This document shows positions 1 to 11,308 of a stretch of DNA of 64,000 nt, one piece after another. The stretch covers positions 372,001 through 436,000 of the forward strand of contig JBBPFI010000001.1 in the NCBI GenBank assembly GCA_037974965.1. The letters run 5' to 3'. The translations under genes and the position numbers were made by a program. The DNA comes from Dacryopinax spathularia. Taxonomy: Eukaryota > Basidiomycota > Dacrymycetes > Dacrymycetales > Dacrymycetaceae. The stretch's first letter is position 1. Each line of letters starts with the position of its first letter. The notes below the pieces were generated by a model. The model saw only the letters and a list, made by a program, of their open reading frames with translations. It was not told the DNA's origin and searched no databases.

Positions 1-910
1 CTATGCGGATGTTATCGTCCACAGGCAGCTGGATTGCGTGCTTCAAAATCGTACGTGCTTCCGTTAACTCCTACCAAATTACATCTGACCCTTGAACAGC
101 TCAAGATGCGGAGAGCAGGTTCAACATGGACCGCGATGCCGTTGCTAAGGTTGCTCAGCATTGTAATGTGTACGTATTCCCTCTTCCCCAGTGAGAGTAT
201 CAGCCTCATCCTCGATACAGGAAGCGCGACTCGGCCAAGCTGGCCCAGGAACAGTCTGCGCATTTGTACCTGTGCTTGCTGCTCTCGGATCTCTCCCAAC
301 GATATGGTCCTGTCATTCGCCAGGCTCGTGTTGTTGGTATTTTGGATGCGGCCTTCGACGTCTTCGTGCCCGAGTTTGGAATCGAGAAGCGCGTCCATGT
401 TGATCAGATGCCTATTGAGGTATGTCCTAGACATGCTCTCGAGAACGACAATGACTCACCAGGTCTTGACAGAACCACGTTTATGACGAACACTCGCATA
501 CCCTGCAAATCTACTGGACGACCAAGGATGTCATCTCCTGGTTGGCCGAGACGAGCAGCGACGATCCTCATCTTCAGAAGATGCGTCGTACGGCCGAGAT
601 GCATGCTCGCAATCAGGAGAACATGGAGTTGACGTCTCGTCAACCGACTGACGAGAGCGCTCTCTTCGAGGAGCCGGAGGACGACGAGCCGGCCGACACC
701 ACCTCGCCTCAGATCAGTGCCTCGAAGCAGCATGCTATCTCCCGCAAGAAGGAGATTCCGCCTTTCGAGGGTCTCAAAGATACGGGCGGGCACAAGATCC
801 AGGAAATCAAGGAATCCATGCTCGTCCCCGTCATCGTCACCTCGGACATGACCAAGAGCCCGCCCGTCATCAAGGTCTACAGCGTCAACCCGTACGCCGA
901 GAAGAAATGA
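1..910 (+). CDS. SSD1: Ssd1/Dis3-like RNB-family protein, 3' end (partial)
   Basis: C-terminal part of an RNB-fold RNA-binding protein; the 5' end lies outside the window. Exons that keep frame are 1-50, 100-169, 221-419 and 473-910, with introns of 49-53 nt. The first codons read YADVIVHRQL, typical of the end of the RNB domain, followed by AQHCNVKRDSAKLAQ and VVGILDAAFDVFVPEFG, the Ssd1-type region leading into the S1-like OB fold. The tail is acidic and ends in VIKVYSVNPYAEKK. In yeast, Ssd1 binds cell-wall mRNAs and is catalytically dead, whereas Dis3L2 relatives are exonucleases. The residues that separate the two are not in the window, so activity cannot be judged. The family call is firm; Ssd1 rather than Dis3L2 is inference from the C-terminal sequence. 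Confidence 0.8.
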
Positions 911-1219
911 ACGAGGCATACTCAGGTACCGCCTCGCTTGCCTTCTTCATCCATCCTTCCCGTGTCATGATTTTACGTTTGCTTCTCTTCCTCACTTGCT
1001 CGTACCCCTTCATCCCGGAAACCCTTGCACTCGAAACGATTGTCTTCCTCATTTGGGGACATCCGCCAGCGCGTCACATTCCCCTTTGTGTTTGAGGCGC
1101 AGTCACCGCAGTTACGTTCATGTCCTGTACAATACGCTTGAAATGATCATTTATGCCGTTAAAGTCGTGTCCCTCAACCCCAATATCTAAACACAGTCTA
1201 ATCGCGGTACCGTCCAGGT
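911..1219. other. Convergent 3' intergenic region
   Basis: Lies between the stop codons of the Ssd1-like gene and PNC1, which converge here. It is expected to hold both 3' UTRs. I see no conserved coding frame or structured RNA. Confidence 0.5.
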
Positions 1220-2156
1220 CTACAATACATCCTGGATGCTGACAATCTCGCAACCCCACTTCCGCAGCTCATCAAACACCTTCTCCGTGGCCGCGGCGTC
1301 TACGCCTCGGACGGCTTCCCTGACCACCAGCGTCCTGAACCCAAACTTGCACGCATCTATGGCAGTAAACCGTACGCAGTAATCAGTCGCTAATCCACAT
1401 ATGACGACAGTCTCGATATCCGCCTTATGGAGGGCTTTTATGAGGGGCGTGAAGAATGTGTACTGGTTCTGGATACTCCCAATCAGCCAGTCTCCGAGTA
1501 ATTCAAAGGGGTAGGAAGGAGACGTACATCAGCGAAGGCAGAGTAGGCATCAACGGCGGGATTGGTTCCCTAGTCACATCGTCAGATGCTGGTTCACGAC
1601 CGCCAAGCCGTCGCACCTTTTGGATAACTACAACCTCCTTCCCAAGCTTCGCTCCCAACTCAGCGTCGAACTCGCACCCCTGCCCTGACCTCAGCCTTCC
1701 CCACCCTCAGAGGGCAGAAACGCGCAAGCTTACATGCGTGCCCTGCACACAATGATCCGGCCATAACATCTGCTGCACTGTCTCCCCCTCTGGGGCATTC
1801 AGCTTTGGCACGGGGATGCTCGTGAACGGCTGTTTGCCATGCGTCGAGGCGAACGAGACATGGCCGTGCGGATGGTCTGTCTTCGTGCTCAGCAATGCTT
1901 CATAAACTCAACAGCATAGTCATATACAGTCCTATACAATACATGAGGACTATAAATACATTATCTGAAAGGGCGAGCAAGCACCGCGCACTTGGCTAGC
2001 CACCACCAGATCCCATTTCCCCTCCTCTAACAGCCGGTACACGTGTGGCAGTATGTCCCTCCCCTCGGGGACGGCGAGCGACCCGTCCGGCGGTAAGAAA
2101 TCGTTCTGAATATCGACCAGTAACAGAGCAGTTTTTGCGGATTGGGATTGGGGCAT
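1220..2156 (-). CDS. PNC1: Nicotinamidase (isochorismatase-fold hydrolase)
   Basis: Converts nicotinamide to nicotinate and ammonia in the NAD salvage pathway. Five exons, read from the 5' end: 2156-1992, 1880-1734, 1679-1617, 1569-1528, 1468-1220, giving about 221 aa, close to yeast Pnc1 (216 aa). The catalytic triad is visible: Asp in ALLLVDIQNDF near the N-terminus, Lys in VVVIQKG, and the nucleophilic Cys in GLATDYCVRFTA. The metal-binding motif appears as TDHPHGHVSFASTH, with the D-x-H pattern kept. The start is the first ATG in frame ahead of the beta strand containing the catalytic Asp. It is transcribed divergently from HEM13, with only about 220 bp between the two start codons. Confidence 0.93.
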
Positions 2157-2376
2157 GGCTGATGGGGGGAGGGAGCGGAGCGGAATGGCGGAGTCGGGGA
2201 GCTGAGCGAGTCGATCGATGGATGTTGGCGGAGAATGTCGCCAAGCATAAGGGTCTTCTGATATGCACGGTCGGCCATAAATAGTTTGGCGCGTACGTCG
2301 GCGTGGTGAGCTGGACCAGTGTTGCCGCATTCCTGCTTCTGGTGTTTTGCCCTGTCAACGATACCGCTAGACTGTC
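2157..2376. promoter_or_regulatory. Bidirectional promoter region PNC1/HEM13
   Basis: A 220 bp gap separates two divergently transcribed genes and must hold both promoters and 5' UTRs. I do not see a clear TATA box on either side. Confidence 0.5.
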
Positions 2377-3461
2377 ATGGCTGCCTCGAATGTCAGTACT
2401 CGGGATTTGAATGGGCTGGTTGATGTTGCGCTGACAATGGGCGACGCTAGACTACCCCGAGGATGCGGGACCGCATGACTGCGTATATCACCTCGCTGCA
2501 GAAGGAGATCACATCCGCGCTAGACACGCTAGACCCAACAAACACATTCAAGGAGGATCACTGGGTGCGGGCAGAAGGCGGGCTAGGGAATTCGTGCACT
2601 GTTCAGGGAGGCGAGGTGCTGGAGAAGGCCGGGGTGAACATCTCCGTCGTGCATGGTAACCTGCCTCCAGCCGGGATTCAGCAGATGAGGGCGAATCATG
2701 CGGAGATCGCGTGGGATCCGAAGAGCGGAAAAAGCCTGCCTTTCTTCGCTGCTGGAATCTCGCTCGTCATCCATCCTCGGAACCCGCACGCGCCGACGAT
2801 GCACGCGAATTATCGATATTTCGAGATCGACCATCCGCCAGAGAGCGAGGAGGCGAAGACGGCGGAAGGGCCGATGGCGTGGTGGTTCGGCGGAGGGAGC
2901 GATCTGACACCGTCCTATCTCTACGAGGAGGATGCCGTGCATTTCCACACCACGATCAAGGCTGCGTGCGACCCGTTCGGACCGGACATCTACCCCGCTT
3001 TCAAGAAATGGTGCGACGAGTACTTCTACATCCCACACCGGAAGGAATGTCGCGGTCTAGGCGGCATCTTCCTGGATGACCTGTCAAGTGGACCGCACGC
3101 CCGCCTGCCACAAGGGGCAAAGAAGCCAAGCACGCCGGACGAGATCTTCGCTTTTATCCAAGCGTGCGGCAACGCGATCGTGCCGAGCTACCTGCCAATC
3201 CTGGCACGCAGGAAGGACACGCCGTACACCGAAGAACAGCGGCGATGGCAGCTTATCCGGCGGGGCCGCTATGTCGAGTTCAACCTCGTGTATGACCGAG
3301 GGACGAAGTTCGGCCTGCAGACGCCTGGGGCGCGCATCGAGAGTATCCTCATGAGCCTGCCGGAGACGGCGCGGTGGGAGTACATGTCCGATATGGGCAA
3401 AGAGGGCACGGAGGAGGGCCGGCTGATGGCGCTTCTCCTGAAGCCGCGTGACTGGGCGTGA
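2377..3461 (+). CDS. HEM13: Coproporphyrinogen III oxidase, oxygen-dependent
   Basis: Performs the oxidative decarboxylation of coproporphyrinogen III to protoporphyrinogen IX in heme synthesis. Exons are 2377-2391 and 2451-3461, encoding about 341 aa (yeast Hem13 is 328 aa). The 15-nt first exon (MAASN) joins TTPRMRDRMTAYI in phase 0, and the 59-nt intron has donor GTCAGT. Family signatures include the VQGGEVLEKAGVN region, TMHANYRYFE, AWWFGGGSDLTPSYLYEEDA, FYIPHRKECRGLGGIFLDDL and the C-terminal YVEFNLVYDRGTKFGLQTPG. There is no mitochondrial presequence, as in the cytosolic yeast enzyme rather than the animal one. Identification is secure. Confidence 0.96.
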
Positions 3462-4078
3462 GGCGGTGATTGCCTGTCCGACTAGCCCCTGAGGGCACGT
3501 TGGCGCATGACGACGAGTGACCAGCGCACCAGTGGGCACTGTATTATTAGGCACTACCGGGAAAAGAAATGAAGAAGGCGCACCGCTCAAAGATGAAAAT
3601 ACATGTCCCTAAAGGCCGCTGTATCGCCGTCATTGCTGTGATTGGCCTGAACCCAAGGCTGTCTCCCCGTCTTCTGATCTTCGCGGAATCGGAAGCTTCT
3701 CCGAAACGGAGAAGGCAGGGGTTGTCCGGGGGAACAGGGCACATGGCCCTATCCCTAGCATCTTGTGGACCATCACTCCCATCACCGCAGGCCGACTGCC
3801 CATCAGCCGCTGTCGGACTAGCGCACGGCATCAGGGCTGCATCAGAAGGATAGAACCCATCTGATTTTCTCAGGCCGTTATCGCTGAACAGGCTAAGCCA
3901 TCTAAGCGCCTGTAGCACCCGTCGCCGCAGTAAACATGGCCTTGACTCGTCGCTCGGGTCGCCGCGCGCCTATATATATGTCAGTCCTCGATGCCGCGGA
4001 GCTGTTCCAGCCCCTTTCTTTTCAGTCATCCTGGAGTCTACTGCCTCTACCACCCACCCTTTCGAAACTCACCAAACC
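3462..4078. other. Intergenic, HEM13 3' side and promoter of the APH-like gene
   Basis: No supportable gene. The right half is the promoter of the gene starting at 4079 and contains a TATA element. Confidence 0.5.
3971..3979 (+). promoter_or_regulatory. TATA box of the APH-like gene
   Basis: The run TATATATAT lies 100 bp upstream of the ATG at 4079, followed by a pyrimidine-rich leader (CCACCCACCCTTTCG). Position and context fit a TATA element with a short 5' UTR. Confidence 0.55.
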
Positions 4079-5770
4079 ATGCATCTCAACCTACCCGCTA
4101 AAGATGCTGAGGAGAACAATGACCACCTCGTGGCTAGCCCTGTAGAAAATGTCGCCGCAGCGTTCCCCGAAGAAGCTGGTACTGAGCCGGGGGTTCTCGA
4201 AGATCCTGCGGACACCGTCGCCGCAGACATAATTGGAACCTCCGCCACATCCTCGACGCCCCCCTCCGAGACCACCGAAACCGTGACCGTCGTAGAAACA
4301 CTGGACGAAGCAGTAGCCACCCCCTTGGAGACGGAAAGCTACCTATATGCGCTCGGGAAGGCCACCGTCGCCGCCGTCAACTGGGACTTCATCGTCTTCG
4401 CCGCCGACCTCTTCCATGGTTCCTGTGGCAAGCCGACTCTGGGAAAGCTCGCCTATGGGTCGTTCAGTATCACTCAGGAACTCATCTTCGACGACGCGAC
4501 GTGGATCTGTCGCGTACCCCTCTTGCGTTCTCTGGATTTGCCACCGTCGGCGAATGAGCTCCAAATGCTCTCTCAGCAGATGTCGAACGGCGTGGCCTCC
4601 CTAAAGTACGTGGCCGAACACACCGATATCGCCGTGCCGAAGATACATTTCTGGACTACATCCGAGGACGGTTCTGGGGCAGGGTTACCATTCCGTTTGG
4701 AAAGCGTGCCCGCTGGCGTTCCGCTCTCGCAGGTCTGGGAGGACTTGGAGGGAAGCAACAGGTGGCGGTTCCTCGAGCAGCTCTCGCATGTCTACCTTGA
4801 GCTGAGCTACAAGTGTCGTTTGCCTGCCATCGGAGCGCTCTATGTGGATAAGAAGTCCTCTCTGTCCAGCCAGTCAGCTGAGGACGTGGTCGAGCCAGCG
4901 CAAATTATCTACCCACCTCCGACTCGCAAGCACTCCACGGCACGCCGTCCCTCCGGCGGCCCGCACAATTATGGACTCGATTACCTCAAGGAACAAGCCA
5001 CCGCCTGTCTCGACTCCATTCGCGCAACATACTTCGGTAGCAAGGAGAACGCGTCGCGCTACATCAGTTGCTGGGTGATCCGCTCCCTTCTGCCTCATGT
5101 CTACCATTTCGGCCACACCATGGCTGACGGCCAGGGATACGCGCTCTTCCCGGCCGACTTCAGCACGTCGAACATCATGGTCGACCTCGGGGCCGAAGGC
5201 GGGATCAAGCTAACCGCTATATGCGACTGGGACTTCAGCTCGACCCTGCCGAACTCGTCATTCGTCCAGTTTCCACAATGGGTGGAGGACTGCCCACCGT
5301 GTCCCGGATGCGTGGCCTGCGACGGAGGATGCATGAGTGCTGCTCGTCTGAATACCGAGCAGAAGACTATGATCGCGTACCTGATGGAGCACGAGATGCA
5401 TCACAATAAGTGCCTTCCTCTGATGTGCAATATGGACTTCAGCCAGCTCCCTTCCGCCGTTAAGCGTGCGTTGCAGGAGCCCAAGCCTGGCAACGATCAA
5501 AAGATCTGGGATATGGTACATATTGGGAACCCACAGAAGTCTGAGATGTACCAGGAACTGGTGGAAGGGCTCGAGAAGGGAGAACTCAGCGAGCAGATGA
5601 AGGCGTTCGAGATGGACGTGAAGATTCGCGAGAAGATCGTTGAACGTCTTGGTCGGGATGGTGACGCCGATATGGCGGGAGGCAACGCCTGCGAGCTGCT
5701 GGAGAAGATCAAGGATGTCCCGGAGCTCGAGCAGGAGAAGGCGTACCTCGAGGACGTGCTTTCGAGGTAA
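4079..5770 (+). CDS. APH/protein-kinase-like fold protein with a cysteine cluster
   Basis: Single-exon gene of 563 aa. After an acidic, low-complexity N-terminus of about 85 residues comes a domain resembling the fungal aminoglycoside-phosphotransferase (APH) family. The catalytic-loop equivalent is PADFSTSNIMVD near residue 357 (usual form HxDxxxxN) and the metal-binding Asp lies in AICDWDFSS near residue 383. The loop His is not present, so catalysis is uncertain. Directly after the DWD motif is a cluster of closely spaced cysteines (DCPPCPGCVACDGGC, about residues 402-416) followed by HEMHHNKC, which is unusual for this fold. The C-terminus is charged and helical. Fungal APH-like proteins are numerous and mostly of unknown substrate, so no specific function is assigned. 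Confidence 0.8.
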   Translation: MHLNLPAKDAEENNDHLVASPVENVAAAFPEEAGTEPGVLEDPADTVAADIIGTSATSSTPPSETTETVTVVETLDEAVATPLETESYLYALGKATVAAVNWDFIVFAADLFHGSCGKPTLGKLAYGSFSITQELIFDDATWICRVPLLRSLDLPPSANELQMLSQQMSNGVASLKYVAEHTDIAVPKIHFWTTSEDGSGAGLPFRLESVPAGVPLSQVWEDLEGSNRWRFLEQLSHVYLELSYKCRLPAIGALYVDKKSSLSSQSAEDVVEPAQIIYPPPTRKHSTARRPSGGPHNYGLDYLKEQATACLDSIRATYFGSKENASRYISCWVIRSLLPHVYHFGHTMADGQGYALFPADFSTSNIMVDLGAEGGIKLTAICDWDFSSTLPNSSFVQFPQWVEDCPPCPGCVACDGGCMSAARLNTEQKTMIAYLMEHEMHHNKCLPLMCNMDFSQLPSAVKRALQEPKPGNDQKIWDMVHIGNPQKSEMYQELVEGLEKGELSEQMKAFEMDVKIREKIVERLGRDGDADMAGGNACELLEKIKDVPELEQEKAYLEDVLSR

Positions 5771-5902
5771 TCTCAGATAGGTCGGCCCGCAAGCTAAAGA
5801 AAGATGATCCCAAATTACCGTGTTTCCATCCCTGTCAAATTCCCCCTCCTTCCGTAGTACACGCATTATAATACTTCTTGCTCATCTTGCGATAGACCGA
5901 CC

Positions 5903-6768
5903 CTATGCGGCCCAAAGGGCGATGATCGTAGCAAGCAGCTGAGCGGCGACAACCAACCGGGGGTTGCCGCTCCGACTGGCAGTGTTCTCAAACGCCATCA
6001 TACCCGGAAAGCCCATGACGCTGCCGTTGACGACGCCCGACTGGACGGGTAGGACCATCCACGTCTGTACGGTCGTCGACGAGGGTTGCATGGCCCTCAT
6101 GAGCCCCGACTGGCTCGGCGCGGCCGATGGGAGGGCAAGGGTGCTGTTTCCGTCGGTGGTGTTCGTGGCGCTCGCGAGTGCGAGTTGACCGTTACCCCAA
6201 GGTACCGCGTCGCCGGACGGCTGGTTCGCATACTGAGGCGGGTCGACAGTCCCGCTCGGGTTCGAGATCTACTGAACGAGTCAAAACACGCGCATATATG
6301 CGCATATATGCGCTAATTTCGCAAGTTACGCACCGCAAAACGCGTCGTCCATGCCGGACTAGCCGTCCCAGGCTGAGAAAACTCGTAGAAGTATATGGCG
6401 CTGTACGGGTCCACTTCCGGACATATCCAGGAGAATGGCGAGAGGGCAGGATTGGTGCCGTCTATACCTGTTGCGACCGTAGTAACGGGTGTCATGGCCA
6501 TGTTTTGCCCGGACATCAGCCCTAAAGAGGAGAATGGGGCGCATATATGCAGTTACCTGAGGCTGAGGGAGAAAGGGGAAGGAACGGACGTACGGACAGT
6601 CATGTTCGTCCATGTTCCTGTAGGGTCTGGTGTCCAGGATATGGGGCATGGCCCGCCGGCAGGGTATACGTCGCCTGGTCCTGGAGCGGTCGGGACTAGC
6701 TGAGCGCGAGAGGCGGCGGGGAGGGAGAGGAAGCAAAGGAGGACGAGGAGGGCGGTGCTTTGCGACAT
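5903..6768 (-). CDS. Secreted Kre9/Knh1-like GPI-anchored cell-wall protein
   Basis: Three exons, read 6768-6594, 6521-6334 and 6268-5903, encode about 242 aa. A signal peptide (MSQSTALLVLLCFLSLPAASR) is followed by an Ig-like Kre9/Knh1-type domain: GDVYPAGGPCPISWTPDP, then NPALSPFSWICPEVDPYSAIYF. The middle is Ser/Thr-rich with N-glycosylation sites (NTTDGNST). The C-terminus ends in a hydrophobic GPI-attachment tail (LVVAAQLLATIIALWAA) after small residues. The family is commonly found at the fungal cell surface and Kre9 acts in beta-1,6-glucan assembly; that role is inference here. Both introns contain the sequence GCATATATGCGC, duplicated in the second. Confidence 0.8.
6289..6312. repeat. 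Intronic tandem GCATATATGC palindrome
   Basis: Two abutting copies of the self-complementary motif GCGCATATATGCGC lie inside the second intron of the Kre9-like gene. A further copy lies in its first intron, near 6540. The same alternating purine-pyrimidine motif recurs in introns across the window. Confidence 0.7.
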
Positions 6769-8036
6769 TGGCTGCGATTAGGGGTGAGAGTGGGGAAATA
6801 TGTGTGGGATGTCGATGTTGATGTTGGTAAGACGTGCAAGGCAAGGGGGGGACAGGCGACCGGCGACTGTTGAGGGGCAAAGCGAGCGTCGGATGCGTGC
6901 GGGTATATGAGGATTTTGGCGCATGCATGTCGCAGAACAGAAGGACGCGTAGAGTTTGTCGCAGAACGCGCTATGCGCATACATGTTACAGTCACACAAA
7001 CGATAGACGTTGAAAATGATCGGAATGCGTGCTCCATAGGGTACAGGACGATCGACAGAGCTCAGCGATTTCCTGCCAGAGTCCAGAGCTGTAGCAGAGT
7101 CATAAACCCTCAGCGTATGTGAAGGTGCCTCGATCAGAGCTAGATGCGGCGCTGCAGACCATTTGATCGAGATCGCAGCGAGAACGGCCAGGGGGAGAAT
7201 GCAACAGAGGGTCGCACGACGGCTCGTAGACAAACAGCTCAAGACAACGACCCAGGGACAGATGTGCGATCGGCATGATGATGACCCATATAGTCCGATC
7301 AAAGAGACGTCCCGCATGCTGAGGAGCCTTGGGAGACGGAATGTCGCAAAGCTCTCGCGACGTTTTGTGGACAATTTAAGACAATGGCGCAAGCTGAGTG
7401 AGGAGATCGTATGCAGATGCTGCCGAATTCGTTCAACATTGAGGCCAAGTCTGGTGTCTGAGCAGGGGAACCGGTGCTCAACCATGAAGAATACCGCACG
7501 ATGTCTGATCCAGGCAGAAGTCGCAGTTAGAGCAGGCACGCCTTGAGCCAGAACCGTCTCAGATGCTGCCAACGTCAGACATCTTCGATCATTCGATCAT
7601 GGTGGATGACAGAAACATCGAAATATCGATCAATAGCAGGAATGTAACGATTTCAGGTTGATGATAACGAACAAAGTGATCCAACCAACCAAACTCAAGA
7701 AACACCATTGCCACCTTCCCCCACCTTCCAGCTTCTTTGCCTCCGTCCAGGCTTCCTCATCGGGGCTTGCGGGCTGAGGCTCTCAGTCAAGGCGCGAATC
7801 ATGCTCCGCCTCGCGCCGCGGCTGGGTGAGGCCGTTGGCGCCTGCTGAATTCGTCACTTCTCATCTGTATATCACACGGCGCTTGTTCTTGCTCTTGATC
7901 ACTATCTTATAAACTGTCTGAAGGCACAATAAGGGCTTACTGTGATCGAGTCAACAGAACCAAGTCAGACCTGATCGGCGCCACCAACCCCTGCTGCGGA
8001 CCCTACCTACTTCCCTCCTGCCCGCCCTTGCCCAGG
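6769..8036. other. Intergenic region upstream of the Kre9-like gene and VPS24
   Basis: This 1.27 kb stretch lies between divergent genes. The minus strand is open for 264 codons at 6778-7572 and includes one hydrophobic stretch (LCCILPLAVLAAI). However, codon use is unlike neighbouring genes, the + strand is also open at 7163-7546, and I recognise no family. I treat it as promoter/UTR sequence with at best a doubtful gene. Confidence 0.4.
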
Positions 8037-8954
8037 ATGTCAACAATGAAAGCGATCAACAGATTCTTCTACGGCCCCACGCCGGAAGAGAAAGTGCGAG
8101 CGTGGCAACAGAGGCTGAAGAGCGAAGGCCGGCAACTAGATCGCGAGATTCGACAGGTACGCTTCCCTCTTCCTCCTGACTCCTATCCAAGTTCCATCTC
8201 GCGAGGGGCCAAGAAGAGTGGGACTGACGGGTTTGTGGGTAGCTGGAACAAGCGCAAGCGAAGGCTCGGGGACAGCTGAAGCAGCTTGCGCAGAAGGGAG
8301 ATGTCAAGAGTGCGAGGATTTTGGCTAAGGAGGTCGTGAGGAGTAACAAGCAGAAGGAGAGGCTGCATGTGTCGAAAGCGAGGTTGGGGAGCATAGGGGT
8401 GCAGTTGTCCAATCAGCTTGGTGCGCCGCCTGCCTTTTGCTCTTGTGAGGTATTGGGGTGGGACGCTGATGCGGAGGGTGTAGCGATGATGAAGGTTACG
8501 GGGAGTTTGCATAAGAGTACGGAGATTATGAAGCTGTCGAATCAGCTTGTGAGGGTGCCGCAGATCGCGGCGGCTATGCGGGAAATGAGTATGGAGATGA
8601 TGAAGGTGCGTTTCTGTAACCAATTCTACTCCTTGCGCTGCTGAGAGAAAACATCCAGGCTGGGATAATGGAGGAGATGATGGATGAGACGTTACAAGCG
8701 GTGGATGATGATGAGGAGCTGGAAGAGGAGGCGGACGAGGAGGTGGATAAGGTGCTGTTCGAGCTGACGGATGGGAAGCTCGGGCAAGCAGGGACGGTGT
8801 CGACCGAACTACCCGTACGTCTCCTTACCATCGCCGTTTACGTTTTGAGCACTCATGCGTGTCATCTGCGCAGAATTTGGAGGACAAGGAGGCCGAGGAG
8901 GAGCCGGACATGCAGCGGATGCGGGAACAGCTGGACGGGCTGTTGAATGGTTGA
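8037..8954 (+). CDS. VPS24: ESCRT-III subunit Vps24 (CHMP3)
   Basis: Snf7-family protein that caps ESCRT-III filaments during multivesicular body formation on endosomes. Five exons: 8037-8156, 8243-8420, 8484-8605, 8659-8814, 8874-8954 (about 218 aa, normal for the family). The N-terminal basic helix (FFYGPTPEEKVRAWQQ) and the core ARILAKEVVRSNKQKERL, MMKVTGSLHKSTEIMK, VPQIAAAMREMSMEMMKAGI and EEEADEEVDKVLFELT match CHMP3 rather than CHMP2. The acidic C-terminus ends in MQRMREQLDGLL, a MIM-type helix for Vps4 binding. ATG 8037 is chosen; ATG 8046 is an alternative three codons later. SNF8 (ESCRT-II), about 54 kb away, belongs to the same pathway but is not linked functionally by position. Confidence 0.93.
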
Positions 8955-9368
8955 TAGTCGACACTGCCGGTCCTCCGATCCTACCCGCACGTTCTCATAC
9001 CCTACAGTTTCTCTCACCGTCGCGGTCATGTACTTGTACCAGTTCCAGCAGCATACTATTTCCCTATCTTCGTGTGCATGTACCGCCAGCACAGACTTCT
9101 CCGGGAACCGCGGTTGGGCCCGTATAAATCACGTGCCTTACATCATCGGCGTCCCTGTTCGCCTACATACGTCGTTGCCCAAAATTGCTTCCTTTTCGAA
9201 CCCCTGCCCTGGGAGTTGCTTGCTCCGACATTGTCCGTCCCACTCGTGAAGAAAGAGTGTGCTCCTCGTCACTCTGCTCTCTACCACTCACTCCCCTACC
9301 TTCCGGTCCTCCCTCCCCCCTTCCCCTTTCTTGTCCCCTAATTTACTTGGTCGGACCGGAAACCCAAA
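8955..9368. promoter_or_regulatory. Intergenic region and IDH2 promoter
   Basis: Contains TATAAA at 9123-9128 directly abutting TCACGTG (9129-9135), an E-box type site, about 240 bp before the IDH2 start. A pyrimidine-rich stretch follows before the ATG. No gene seen. Confidence 0.5.
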
Positions 9369-10925
<1,557 letters not shown>

Positions 10926-11308
10926 ACGCCGCCACCTGCCTGTAGATTGCTCAGCGGCCGAGGCGAGGAGGGGATGGGTGTTCTTGTACTGCCACCACCT
11001 GCTGCGGGAGGTTCATGCTGTAGTGCTGTACTGGGCGTGGACGGACTGCAGAGTAAAATTATTCCACAAAGTACATAATGGAATGTCTCAATAATGAGTG
11101 TGGATTTCCGGGCCGCTCAACCAGCGAGTGCATGCTCGAATAACGAACCTACTCTTGCCATACGACCAGTCTAGGGAGTTGTTAAGTATCGAGGGATCAT
11201 AGTTAGAGAGGACATATTGAGCCGTTCAGAGAGCTTGCCTGGCGCATACATTCCTCTCATCCACCTGAACAGATTACAGTGCTACAGTATATAAACGATA
11301 GACGATGC
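10926..11308. other. Convergent 3' intergenic region
   Basis: Lies between the stop codons of IDH2 and MED17. Expected to hold 3' UTRs; nothing else seen. Confidence 0.5.

Noticed and set aside
6778-7572. 264-codon minus-strand frame upstream of the Kre9-like gene
   Set aside because: Codon use and composition differ from neighbouring genes, the other strand is also open, and no domain is recognised. Kept only as a note in the intergenic entry.
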